In this document: in pieces, positions 43,001 through 53,371 of the stretch | Layout: every line of letters begins with the position of its first letter | How positions within the stretch are numbered: the stretch's first letter is position 1 | DNA from: Adiantum capillus-veneris | Taxonomy: Eukaryota > Streptophyta > Polypodiopsida > Polypodiales > Pteridaceae | Assembly: GCA_014529385.2 (NCBI GenBank) | Contig: CM043945.1 | Coordinates: 152,435,741 to 152,499,740 of the forward strand | DNA length: 64,000 nt | Direction: 5' to 3' | Translations under genes and position numbers: made by a program | Notes under the pieces: model-generated | The model's database searches: none | What the model was told of the DNA's origin: nothing | What the model saw: the letters and a program-made list of their open reading frames with translations, nothing else

Positions 43001-43566
43001 TGTTAACCCTCACGGCACACGAACACCCTATGATCTATAAACATTGTATTATTTAGAGTCAGGTACCGGGCTTGTCGGTCCAATAGGGAAAGGTAGAGTG
43101 ATCGTCGATGAGAGGCGCACTTTAACTTGGACATTCAAGGGATTAGTTGGTTAAGCATGGGCGCCCAAGTGTGAATGGGGTGAGCTCCTATAAAAGCCAA
43201 CTAAACCTAATTTTTACTCATTCTCTCATTTGTGCAATAGAAGAGTGCTCTTGCTCCATCTCCATCTTCTTCTTCTTCACCTCCTTGTGTGTGTGTGTAT
43301 GTGAGAGAGAGAGAGGGAGAGTGTGTGTGCGATCGAGCATTACGAAGGCACGACGGCGGCGAAGCGGTTGAGCGCGGCACGACTGCAGCTTCTTCTTCAT
43401 CGCGGCGAGGAATCCACCACGAAGGCGAGCGTAGAGCGGTGAGTGACACACCCTTTGTTCTCTTGAGCTTGCTAGTTTAGGCTTGTTGTGTGCTTGGAGC
43501 CGTTTGTGGCTCGCATACGGTGTATTGGCAAGTCCCTTGCTTCGACAGTGCGGCAAGGAGCGCACA
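43001..43566 (+). repeat. Element C 3' LTR
   Basis: 566 bp, same length as the 5' copy. Differences seen by eye are a few substitutions (for example CACGGACACC/CACGAACACC, AAACGTTG/AAACATTG) and one change in the GT run. Followed by GAGAC. Confidence 0.95.
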
Positions 43567-44355
43567 GAGACATTGCTATGTAAGTTTGGACTTGAGGATT
43601 GCAAACCTATTGCCACTCCCATGGAAACAAGTTTGAAGTTGAGTCTACATGATGTTGGTGATCCTGCTGATGTCACTCTTTACCAAACTTCTGTTGGCTG
43701 CCTCATTTATGTATGCAACACGAGGCCGGATATTCAGTTTGCAGTCTCACAGGTCAACAGATTTATGCATAGCCCAGGGTCTAAGCATTGGCAGGCTGTC
43801 AAGAGTATTTTCCGCTACCTTAGTGGCACTTTACATCTTGGCTTGTTTTATCCCAAGGGGGGATCATTGCCGCCAAACTTACATGCTTTTTCGGACTCAG
43901 ATTGGGCTGGTTGTTTTGACACGCGAGTTTCCACAAGTGGTTTTTGTTTCATGCTTGACAATTCATGTATATCATGGTTGAGCAAGAAGCAACCTACTGT
44001 GGCCACTTCGAGTTGTGAGGCTGAGTACAGGGCAGTCTTCACAACTACGGTTGAGTGTGTATGGCTCAGACGCCTTATGGCTGATTTGGGTGTTGGACAG
44101 AACACTGCCAACACTATCTACACTGACAGTCAGAGCGCATTGGCAGTTGAGAGGAACCCAGTTTTTCATGCTCGCACAAAGCACATTGAGGTGCATTACC
44201 ACTATGTCAGGGAGAGGCTCTCAGTAGGAGAGATCAGCTTGGCTTATGTGCCAACACAGGACAACCTTGCAGATTTTTCACAAAGGCATTGTCGATCTCG
44301 TGAGAAGCTTGAAGCTTTCCGCAAATCTTTGGGCTTACTCCCCTTTGTGGACTGA
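43567..44355 (+). pseudogene. Element D reverse transcriptase end and RNase H
   Basis: Resumes element D after insertion C. The target duplication GAGAC belongs to the ET codons shared by both sides. RT end: ATPMETSLKLSLH, CLIYVCNTRPDI. RNase H: HAFSDSDWAGC, SSCEAEYRA, IYTDSQSAL and HARTKHIEVHYHYVRE give all acidic residues. Stop at 44353. It was joined to 33928-34691 before C was inserted. Enzymatically complete in itself but split from the RT core. Confidence 0.88.
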
Positions 44356-44430
44356 TCCTATCCTCAGGGCATGGCACTTCCCTTTACTCATGTGCCAGCT
44401 CTCATTCACCGCATCACTCCAGGGGGGATT

Positions 44431-44658
44431 TGTTACCATATACATGTGGTAGTGATGTGTGTGAACACACTAGGACCGCCGGGGCATTTTTTCCCTCTGT
44501 AGGATGTTTTTCCCCCCGTGCATTGTATATACGCCCATCACTCTAGGGCTATCCATCTTTTCCATTGCACACTAAGTAACACACTCTCTATTGTGTGCCT
44601 TGAGCTTCCTTCGTCTTCTCCAAGCTGTGTGTGTTTCTCTGCAACCCTAATTCTAACA
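44431..44658 (+). repeat. Element D 3' LTR
   Basis: 228 bp, preceded by the purine tract AGGGGGGATT. About seven differences from the 5' LTR by eye. Confidence 0.93.
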
Positions 44659-45763
44659 ACTTGCAATGTGTAGCTTGAAAGCTTGTCTTACACCAGAAGT
44701 GAAGCTCACAATGTGAGGTCCCCACCCCGCCGTATCAACCAGCGGATTTGATGGTGAACCTGGTGGCCACTAGATCTATTGTGGAAGCAAACAAAATGGT
44801 TCAGGGTTCGACTAGCGGACGATCTCTCATCACAAAGTGAGTCGAGTTCGAGCCTACTAGCAAGGAGATCTAGCTCCACCTCGTAGGGGAAGCGTACTTA
44901 AACTATCTAGCGATCCTAAGACCCACCTTCCAAGAGGAGAGAAACCCCAAGTGCCTTTTTCCCCATGTTTCAGAGGCACGTACTCTCGAGATTTCACCGC
45001 TCTAGGTGCAATGAGTATTACTAATATCGAATTAAACACTATGGGAACAGAGAGTTCCCAACCAATCAGGACCACCCATCTCATAGGCATTGGCAACTTG
45101 AGCCAAGCCCCTACTTTCCACCCCCACACTCACACTTCCTTGTGTGACCTAATTACTACCACAATGGTTGTTCAACTTTAACCTTCCTTGATTAATTCCG
45201 AATCACATTGTTCGTTAAGACAGCCCTTCAACCAGTATTGCAAACAACACCAAGACAGTATTCTAGTAAAAATTCTACTCAAACTTATTCATTAAAATTC
45301 CAATGTTCTGGAGGTACAACATCCCCCCTCCAGCGAGAGTTTACTCCTCCCGTTGTCGCCTAGCTGCCCATACAACTAGGTATGTCCACCGCATAGAAAG
45401 CACGACATGGACATTCCCACCGCTTAACCAGCAGACATGGGTTCCCACCGCTTAACCAGCAGTCGTGGGTATCCACCGCTTAACCAACAGTCGTGGATTC
45501 AAGAGCCCTTAACTAGGAACTCTGTCCCCTGTGATCAAGAGGGGGATCATGACTAGTTCAACATTGAAAATAGAATGAACATACTGAGCAAAATTTTTCC
45601 CTAGCAGACATTCTTTCCTATTGCAAACAGTATTTCCATCAATCATTTCTTTCCTACTTTAGACTTTAATATACAAATGAATTCAAATGCCGAGGTTTCC
45701 GTCAGATTTCTCCAACATGTTTGGGGATATGTTCATTCCTAGCTAAATGTATGCAATGTTAAA
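44659..45763. other. Non-coding sequence with a 28-bp tandem repeat
   Basis: No supported gene. It contains three 28-bp units at 45414-45497 (listed separately). Plus-strand and minus-strand ORFs of 76-90 codons here have no recognisable content. Confidence 0.5.
45414..45497 (+). repeat. 28-bp tandem repeat, three copies
   Basis: Units TTCCCACCGCTTAACCAGCA plus eight bases at 45414, 45442 and 45470, with one to five differences; a more diverged unit seems to lie just before. Confidence 0.85.
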
Positions 45764-45934
45764 TTAAACAACTTGAATAAAACTATGATCTACCTCTTCC
45801 ATTTCTTCGTCATTGGCTCGTGAGATGGCCGGTGCTTGTTCGACCATGGGAGCTTTTCCTTTTCCATTTGTATTGCTCATTCCCGCCTCGTGGTCATGGG
45901 AACCACCTAAGCGAGTTTTCTTAACCGGGGCCAT
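45764..45934 (-). CDS. Short basic-start ORF of 56 codons (possible first exon)
   Basis: ATG at 45934 in an A-rich context, product beginning MAPVKKTRLGGSHDHE and then GKGKAPMVEQ. A GAG/GTAGAT sequence in its last third could be a splice donor. Upstream on the same strand are TATA-like boxes at 46837-46844 and 47596-47605. It might be the first coding piece of a transposon or gene whose rest is not in the window. No family recognised. Confidence 0.25.
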   Translation of the reverse strand: MAPVKKTRLGGSHDHEAGMSNTNGKGKAPMVEQAPAISRANDEEMEEVDHSFIQVV

Positions 45935-46744
45935 TTTACTCACTACTTTAAATGATAAACTTAAAGAAAAGAGCTAAAGTCCAAGAGCATCATAACAACC
46001 AAATGGCAGATTAGAATTATTAAAGAATCCTCCTTAGGCAAGAGATTAGATTTTTCCTTCGAGACGTAGCAATTTTATGGGTAATTCCTTACTTACCCTA
46101 TGGGAAATGGCTCTAAGGTTAATTACTTGGCTTAGATGATTAAGAAATTCATAATTTTACTAATTGATTCACGAAAGAGATGAAGTAAGCAAGCTTATTC
46201 ATTTTCTTAGAGCAATGTGAAGATGCAAAATTGCCGCAGGCATGTGTGATATAAAATTCTCTTCTTAATGGCCTAATGACGGATTAATTTTCAGCCTTAA
46301 TCACATTTTAATGTGGGAGAAGATTAATTACAACACTATTGAGTGGTAAAAGAATGAATTTCATCAAATCTACACTATTACTGGCTGACAATTTATTAAC
46401 TATGCTACCTAGAGAGAGAATCTTTCCTAATCATGCATTAATCCTTGGTTAAGGATGATGAATGGCTGCATAATTTAGCTAATTAAATGATGATTATATA
46501 ATGGAGTATAGCTATGGAGATTTAGAGAGCAGCTATAGGGAATTATAGCCAGGATTAAGCATAGTAGCTAAGGAATTTGGAGAATAAAGATGAGAATTAA
46601 GAAGAGCAATAATTAAACCATGATTAGGGCCTGAGAATCCTCTGATTTTTCTGATCCAATGAATCCTCAAGATGAGAATTTCGGCAGCACCTCCCTCCTT
46701 GCTTCTCCTTCAAAAATTGTGTGTGTACAGGCAGCACCTCCCCA

Positions 46745-46746
<2 letters not shown>

Positions 46747-46793
<47 letters not shown>
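46747..46793 (+). repeat. (GT)n microsatellite, 47 bp
   Basis: Perfect dinucleotide run, followed by shorter GT runs to 46830. Confidence 0.95.
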
Positions 46794-46797
<4 letters not shown>

Positions 46798-46836
46798 GGG
46801 TGTGTGTGTGAGCATGGGTGTGTGTGTGTGCATGCC

Positions 46837-46844
46837 TTTAAATA
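46837..46844 (-). promoter_or_regulatory. TATA-like box, minus strand
   Basis: TATTTAAA on the minus strand, followed by a CA-rich leader and then the ORF at 45934. Promoter activity is inferred. Confidence 0.3.
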
Positions 46845-48202
46845 GGCCTCCTTAAGATGAAAATCGATTTTTGTTGCTATAAGCATCTGAGTGAGCACTC
46901 AGTCCTTGCATAGTAAGTCTAGTTGCCTACCCACCAAGTGTCCAGTTGGTTTAGTTAACTGTTCTCACACTTAGTTGCAAGCTTGGAAACTTCCCAGAGA
47001 CTCCCACAAGGCAAGAGGGCGCCCCCTAGCTGCTAAAGCTGGTCTGGAGTGGCCTGGAACCTGTTCCCACACAGCCCCGGGCCCCCGGTGCCTCCCGAGA
47101 CAATTTTATGAAAAATTGGTTTTAGGCTAAAACGGGCCATACGAGTCAGATTTTGACGCCATAAATTGCTATACTGAGCTCTAACTAAGGCGTACTGGAC
47201 CAAGTACCTTCCATATTTAGCAGCCCCTCGAGGTTCGGAAAATGCATTTTTTTTCAAATTCGGGGTACGGGTGCAGATTTTCGAGACGGTCAAAACTAGA
47301 AGGGTGGGGTGACCAAAAACTTACTATATTTGGAAAATTTTCACAAAAATTATTTTAATTCACATTTCGAAGCTTTATAACATTCTAAACATCATGGCAC
47401 TGACAGAATTCGGAAAACTGCTAAAAATAGTAACTTGTTTCCATTATGATCATTTCATGGTACAAGGGTGCTCTTTGGGTTGGGGTCAGAGACCTTACAC
47501 ACAAAGTGGTTGCTACGCCTAAGTCTCTCCTCACACATAGAGTGTTGGGCTCTATGTGAGATATTGGAGGTTGTTTTACAAGAAGGAGAGGGACCTGTTT
47601 ATAGGTTGGAAACCCCTCATTAAGATTATTGGAAATCCTAATTTACAAGCTAACAAATCAGAATTATGATTTTTTCTGAATATCAAAACATTGCGGACCT
47701 TCTTTATCTGCTTGAGTCATGGATGTGGTGTCATAATAATCAATATCTAATTCTCCTAAATGATTTTCTCATATTAAACTGATCATTTAATGTGGGGAAG
47801 TGCCAAGGGAGAAAAAGCTAGAATATTGGTTAAGCTAGCAGACCGGCCACAGTAGGGATCCAAAGGAGGGAAAATAGGGATCCAAAGGGGGGGCCATCTG
47901 CAAAAGAGCCATGTGAAACAATGGGCCAAAAAGACCCTAAGGTTCAGCCCATTAAGACTTCCAAAATGCTAAGGTTCCAAAATTCAAAGGTTGTGTCCAA
48001 AGGTCAACCCTAGGGAAAATTGGATGCTTAGTGTGTGCCCTAAAAAGTCTTTGCACATCCCTACATGGGAGGGGGCGAGCCCCAAAGCTAGGGGATGAGA
48101 GAGAAAGCCACACACACACACACAGGCTCCCTTTACACAAAGGGAATGAGGGACACATGTCAGCTCCCTAGGCCAGATGCCCACAAGGTGTGCCCAATTC
48201 CT

Positions 48203-48527
48203 ATTGGAAGACCCTTGAAGTGGACCAATGAGAATTAAGCTATAGTAAATCTAGTTTAATTAATTTAAAAACATTTAATAAAAGAAACCAATGAGAATTA
48301 AGTCTCCTAGAAGACTATTGGGCAGTCTCCCAAGGGGTCCAATGAGCATTCAGGAGCCCCATGGCTTGCCTGATTCCTATTGGCCAGGAGGCAAAGGGGT
48401 CCAATGAGAGTTTAGTTTAATTATTTAATTACCTAAAGCTCTCACAAAAGGGGAAAGGGGGACACATGTCAGAAGGCTATCACTTATGCTGCTTAATTCC
48501 TATTGGCTTGACCTGGGGAGGTCCAAT
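48203..48527. repeat. Four ATTGG/CCAAT pairs with constant spacing
   Basis: ATTGG at 48203, 48317, 48379 and 48502, each followed by CCAAT at 48225, 48339, 48401 and 48523. Start-to-start distance is 22, 22, 22 and 21 bp. The unit is roughly TTCCTATTGG ... GGGGTCCAATGAG. An extra CCAAT lies at 48288. It is an inverted CCAAT-box pair repeated four times in 330 bp. Confidence 0.75.
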
Positions 48528-49934
48528 GAGGCAAAAGCCAGACCTAATTAGCAGCTAGGGCTCGCCCAAGAGAGAGGGGGGGCTGATTTTTGCTTGGCAT
48601 TGACACACACACACACTCACACTTGACCATGTGTGAAGGAAGAATACTCTATCTCCTCCCAAGCTTTAATGGAGAGCTCATCACCTACTCCAAGCTTGTG
48701 AGATAGAAGCCTACATCAACATTCTCTTGGCATATGGATGCAAATCCAACCAAGAGCCAAGCTTCAATGCATGCTCATCTTCTCTACCAAGCTAATTACT
48801 AAGCTAAGCTATGCTAATATGAGTGATTATGTGAGGAGATGTACATCTTTCTCGTAAGATACTTCTTTTTCTTCTCAATCTACTCTCATACCCTGCTAGC
48901 TCTCACCATCTTCGAAGGTGTGTGAGGTCTTGGGTCTGAGAACGGGGATAATTCAAGTTGTGTTTGATTAAGTGTTTTGCTTGGTGTATGAAGCTTCCAT
49001 CTTCATTGCACTAGCTATTCTTGAAGGAACACAAAGAATTGTATTGTACAATGTCTCTCTTGATGGGAGAAACCATAATACAAAGCCTTTTGGAGGGGGG
49101 ACCGGCTCCATGCAAATCCGGTCCTCAACTGTTGTCAATAGCTTAATTGCTCTCTCTTTTGAAAGTATTGTCGATGCTATCTAACTAGGTGTTATGCTTT
49201 TTGTTGCTCTCTCCACCCAAGCACTCTTGTAATTCTCATTAGGAATCTATTCTAATGAAATGCCCACTATATTCATGCTAATTTCCGCTACACATAAGAT
49301 TTTAGGCCATTAAATGTTACATGTGGGCTCAAAAGAGAGCATTATTAATGGTAGATAAGGTGAAGTAGAGTTTTAAGGAAGGAGAGAGAGAGAGAGAGAG
49401 AGAGAGTTACTATGCACATTCTTAAGGTGAGGTGTCTTTTATGGTTAGGTCAATGGCTATTTTGTGTTAGTATGTTAGTGGTTAGTGTTAGTAATCACTA
49501 GAAGGTTAATGATATATTTAAAATGGGTAGAATGGAATGGATGATTGAATGAAGTGAGGAAATCCTTCTGATGGTAAAGCTTGAAGAAGTTTTTAACTTA
49601 CTTGTGTAGGTTCTCAAAATGACTATCCATCTTCTTCTTCGTCTTCTCTTCTTTACACCGCCGCCAAGGTTGATTATCGCAATGAAAATGGCAATTTGGT
49701 TTATGAGATCTCTCAATTTTTAGAGGTTAAGCATGGTTTACATGCTGAATTTTATGTATATAGAGAAGGGATAAGATGGAATTGTACTTTGGAAGTAATA
49801 GAGAGAGGCATAGAGATGGTGTATGTACGTGGAGAGCTCATATGAGAGCTATGGGAGTAAGAGGGGAGGTTAATGGTGAAGAAGGTGAGAGAAACCATGA
49901 AAGGTGCAGGTTTGAGTGAGGGATTGAGAGGAAT

Positions 49935-49971
<37 letters not shown>

Positions 49972-51026
49972 AGTGTGGAAAGAGGTGAGAGAAGACTATG
50001 GGCTACTTGTGAGAAAAGTGGGCAGATTGGGGTCCACTCAAAAAATCCTAGCTCATCGGTGGTTGCTTCAAAAATCACCAAAATTTTTGAGGTGATTATT
50101 CAGCTCTTGGTACACATTTTCTCTTTTGACCACCACTTCAAATTCGGAGTGGAGATGGGTATAAAAAATCCCATCAAAATACATGTTTTTCTTCACAAAA
50201 AAGTCTTCAGTGGCCCCCTTTTTGTTGAATTTTCATATAGCTCCAAAGGTGAGCCCCTCCTTGCATGAGATCATGACCTAATTGATTATTAGGGGTTTGA
50301 AAATATGCATGGTTGTGGATCATGCATAAATATAATATATAAATATGATGAAAAAAACAGGTTAGTGTATAAACAATTCAAGGAATCTAGAATAGTGTCA
50401 GCTATATATAAATATAAAATGGAAAAAAGAGATATATGAAAATATAAAGAATCAAATGAGGGGACCCTCATTTGTTTTTATTAAAGTATATTTATTTATA
50501 AGAGATAAGAAAAAATACCTCTAGGAAATAGGAATTTAGTGAAAGGCAATGACTGATGGTGAAAGGTATTTTTGAGGTTTTTCCTTCGAGTGGATGCACA
50601 CCAAAAATAAGAGAAGTTTGCATGAAATGGTTTTTTATAGAATACATAAGTAAGAAAGATTATGGTAATGGTGAGTCAATGTGCATAGCATACATAGGAA
50701 AATAACACACACCTAGGTAGAATAATTTAAATAGATACCCAAATAATTATGAAAATTCCTTATATTTAGGCCCTATATACAATGCAATATTTACAAACAA
50801 ATGGGCCATAATATATTTTATTTTTTGAATTTATTTATTTATTTTTGGCTCAACTATCCCAAATTACTAGCTAGTTGAGGGTTTTAAGGAGATATGAGAA
50901 AAATTCCCTAACTCACATACGCTTATGTACAGTGAAAAGGTAAGAATAGCCACAGTGTTTAGGTGATTTTGGCAGGGTGAGGTAACTCACTATGGTGATT
51001 ACGGAGAGCCAAAAAACGGCTATCAG
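48528..51026. other. Non-coding sequence with microsatellites
   Basis: No convincing gene. (GA)n at 49381-49407 and (GT)n at about 49936-49969. An open frame without ATG at about 49604-49844 (plus strand) encodes NENGNLVYEISQFLEVKHG and looks protein-like, but no family was recognised. It may be a gene remnant. Confidence 0.4.
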
Positions 51027-51140
51027 TACTAGAGCCCTAGAGGTTCCCAATGTGGGCGCTTTTCCTTGAAAACCAAAAACCCAAGGCATACAAAATAAGC
51101 ACACACATTAAAATTGAAACAATGTGAAAAGACTTTGGGG
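51027..51140 (+). repeat. Copy of part of the element C 3' region
   Basis: TACTAGAGCCCTAGAGG and about 95 further bases match 42381-42500 with scattered differences. The match begins exactly where C switches away from E-like sequence. Confidence 0.7.
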
Positions 51141-51199
51141 AGAGTGATGGCCTCAACCGTGAAAACCAAAACCATAAGTGCCTTGCACAGTTTAGACTG

Positions 51200-52680
51200 G
51201 TAGGGATGCGGTGAGCTGATACTCCCTATTTTTCCAGTTACTCGAAGCCTTGCTTCCTATAAAATTGCCAAAGAACTGTACTTTTCACAATGACAGTAAG
51301 TTCCAAGTAAGGTGTAAACAGGCAAAAAACAAGAAAAAATTAAACGTGGCTAACTTGGTAGTTGCTATAACCAGTTGGCCCGATATTTTGTGGAAGAAAA
51401 ATCGCTTAAAAATGGTGCATAACCATACCTACTGAACGAGTGGGGTTGTCGTATGTACAGAGACGTCCCTTGTATCATGCACGCTCGTCTGTTTCTCATG
51501 AAAGAACTGTCAAGGCCATCCCAAGTTTGTATGCTCATAACAGAGGCCAAACATGGAAGTTGTCTTTACATGATACTTTTCAGTAGACCCACTTTGGATG
51601 CTACCATGCCTTAGAGCTACAGATACTCTTGCTCATAGACAAATGTCCTATTAAAAGAAAGACGACCTTGTCGAGCAGTCACAAACAATCGACCTTGTCG
51701 AATTGTACAATCTATTGAAAATAAAAAATAAAAAAATTCTTGCAAATATGTACCTCGTACCTGCTTGGCTTGATTACGGAGACAAAGCATTGCTCCAATG
51801 ATGGCTAGAAAAGAAGCCCTAGCAATTTTCTTGTCAGCTTCTTGAAATGGTCTTGAATGGTTGGTCCTGTCGAGCACCTGCTACCTCCTTCATCAAAATT
51901 AGCAATAGGCCGTGCCGATCTCCATGAGATTCTCAAGCACGAGCATGCCTTGACCTTTGCCAGGCATGAGAAGAAGCATTGATTTTAAATGAGAAAATTG
52001 CTCACTCAAGCCGTGCTTGAGTGTGAGTTGTTGTTGCTCAACGTGTGGTCAGAAAAAACAAAAATAGCATGCTTTTAAGAATGCTCATGAGCCTTGCCGA
52101 TGCCATAAGTGTTGAAATTGTAAAAGCATGGAAAAGCAAATTTAAGGCAGCATACATACCTGCTAAAGGACTCGCATCGACTTGCCTAATAATTTTTGCC
52201 TGACATGCATTTGTCCTTGACAAACACTGTGACATTTTTCAGTGACAAACACCCCTTGAAACAAACTCCCTTTCCGCCATAATTCAGGGTCTTGAAGCTT
52301 GCTTGTACTAATCTTTTGGCCCGTTGATGCGAGCAACAATCACAAGCCTTGATTGTATGACGAGAACATGTAATTGAAAAAAATTGGCAAACACAATCAA
52401 AAGTGATTTAGTACCTCATCATGTATGTGTATAAACGTGCCATCTGGATTGCTTGGCTCGGATGTTCCTGAACCTCGAACCGAGTATCGACATCATTGTT
52501 GCCTCGCAACCTTGCTCAAAACCGTGTCGAACACAATTGGTAGAATTTGCCATCGTACTGGAGCCCATCTCTGCTGCTTGCAACTGCTTCATGTACTTTG
52601 GAAGCTCAACGGCTTCATATTCCCGAGCGAATCAAGATCCTAAGCTCTCGAGGATTGCCTAGCAAGGCCATGCGAGCCCA
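51200..52680 (-). pseudogene. Possible degenerate multi-exon gene, minus strand
   Basis: On the minus strand several protein-like pieces end at plausible splice donors: a piece with REYEAVELPKYMKQLQAAEM and a donor GAG/GTACTA near 52412; a piece ending AGCAG/GTATGT near 52160; and ADKKIARASFLAIIGAMLCL ending CAG/GTACGA near 51765. No continuous frame joins them and no family was recognised. It may be a decayed gene or a captured fragment. Confidence 0.25.
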
Positions 52681-52793
52681 TTAAGCTCTCACGCGGATAC
52701 CCAATGACGATGTCATGCTCCCCATCCTTTTCTGCTGCATCGAGGATTGCTTAGCAGGGCCATGCGACTCCCTTAAGCTCTCACACGGATACC
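52646..52793 (+). repeat. Direct repeat of about 55 bp, period about 93 bp
   Basis: TCGAGGATTGCCTAGCAAGG and following bases at 52646 recur at 52739 with a handful of differences, ending in CTCACxCGGATACCC both times. Confidence 0.8.
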
Positions 52794-53358
52794 CTTGCAT
52801 GCCCCCCCTTGTAGAGGACGTTGCATGCTTGTACTGCTGTGGGAAAGGCCCCTAGGGTGGCCTTAGGAAACCCTTAGGGTGCCCACCCATCCAAAAAAAA
52901 CGCATGCACGTGGTGATGGCGACGGCCGCCTTGCAGAATGGAATCGCACGCGCTACAAGGCCAGACCCGAACCAGGGGTGGGTTCTGTGTCGATAACGGT
53001 TGAGCATGGCAGGGAGAACCTCTGCACAAGATTCTGAGTGCCACCTCCTTGCCTTCCTAGCGGCGGTTCCCACCCATTTCTTGCCTCACCTTAGTCATGC
53101 GACCTCCGTGGACCCAAGGGGCCATGCCCACGTTGCACTGCCTTAGGGTTTCCGTGAGTCCAAGGGGCCATGCCCACGCTGCACCACCTGAGGGTATTCA
53201 AGCTTGCCATGAACGTCTTGACGAGAGAGATCGAGAGGGATGCCTTGCAAAAAAGATCGAGAAAGAAAGCGAGAACGTCAGAATCAAACCGAGCCATGCC
53301 TCGCCATGCGAGAGCACCATCTCCGCGATCCTCCTCCATAGATGCTTTCCTCCCCTAA
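52680..53358 (-). other. Possible internal leader of a minus-strand copia-like element
   Basis: GC-richer than the surroundings. A 46-bp-period repeat CCAAGGGGCCATGCCCACG is seen at 53114 and 53160. Minus-strand ORFs 53091-53339 and 52852-53073 show no retrotransposon motif, so the internal region is either non-coding or replaced. Confidence 0.3.
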
Positions 53359-53370
53359 GCTCTGATACCA
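53359..53370 (-). other. Primer-binding site (initiator-Met tRNA type) at an LTR edge
   Basis: On the minus strand TGGTATCAGAGC follows ...GTCTTACA with one base between. This is the usual junction of a 5' LTR and PBS of a Ty1/copia element running toward lower coordinates. The LTR would begin at 53372 and extend upward; a TATATAA box lies at 53421-53427. No partner LTR was found. Confidence 0.5.
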
Positions 53371-53371
53371 G

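Larger units (their letters stand above)
34692..43566 (+). mobile_element. Element C: young non-autonomous Ty3-type element with one giant gag-protease ORF
   Basis: 566-bp LTRs (34692-35257 and 43001-43566) of equal length differ at only a few bases. The GAGAC target duplication is perfect (34687-34691 and 43567-43571). The tRNA-Asp-type PBS is that of Athila and related plant Ty3 elements. The internal part has a long leader, an intact 1694-codon ORF (gag, four zinc knuckles, protease, basic tail) and 1.7 kb of 3' sequence, but no RT, RNase H or integrase. It must have moved with enzymes supplied in trans. It is the youngest insertion in the window by nesting and by LTR similarity. Confidence 0.92.
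30625..44658 (+). mobile_element. Element D: Ty1/copia LTR retrotransposon, interrupted by element C
   Basis: Two 228-bp LTRs (30625-30852 and 44431-44658) start TGTTACCATATAC and end AACA. The PBS matches the initiator-Met tRNA class. The order gag, protease, integrase, RT, RNase H defines Ty1/copia. The flanks ATTTG (30620-30624) and ACTTG (44659-44663) are a 5-bp duplication with one change. The RT is split at 34691 by element C, which brings its own GAGAC duplication. LTRs differ by roughly 3 percent by eye. Stops and a frameshift make it dead. Confidence 0.93.
45935..48190. other. Unassigned AT-rich sequence, possibly leader and promoter of a minus-strand unit
   Basis: No coding sequence supported. 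It contains the GT microsatellite, the TATA-like boxes and a further one (CCTATAAACAGG, minus strand, 47596-47605). May be part of an LTR on the minus strand, but no partner LTR is in the window. Confidence 0.35.
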
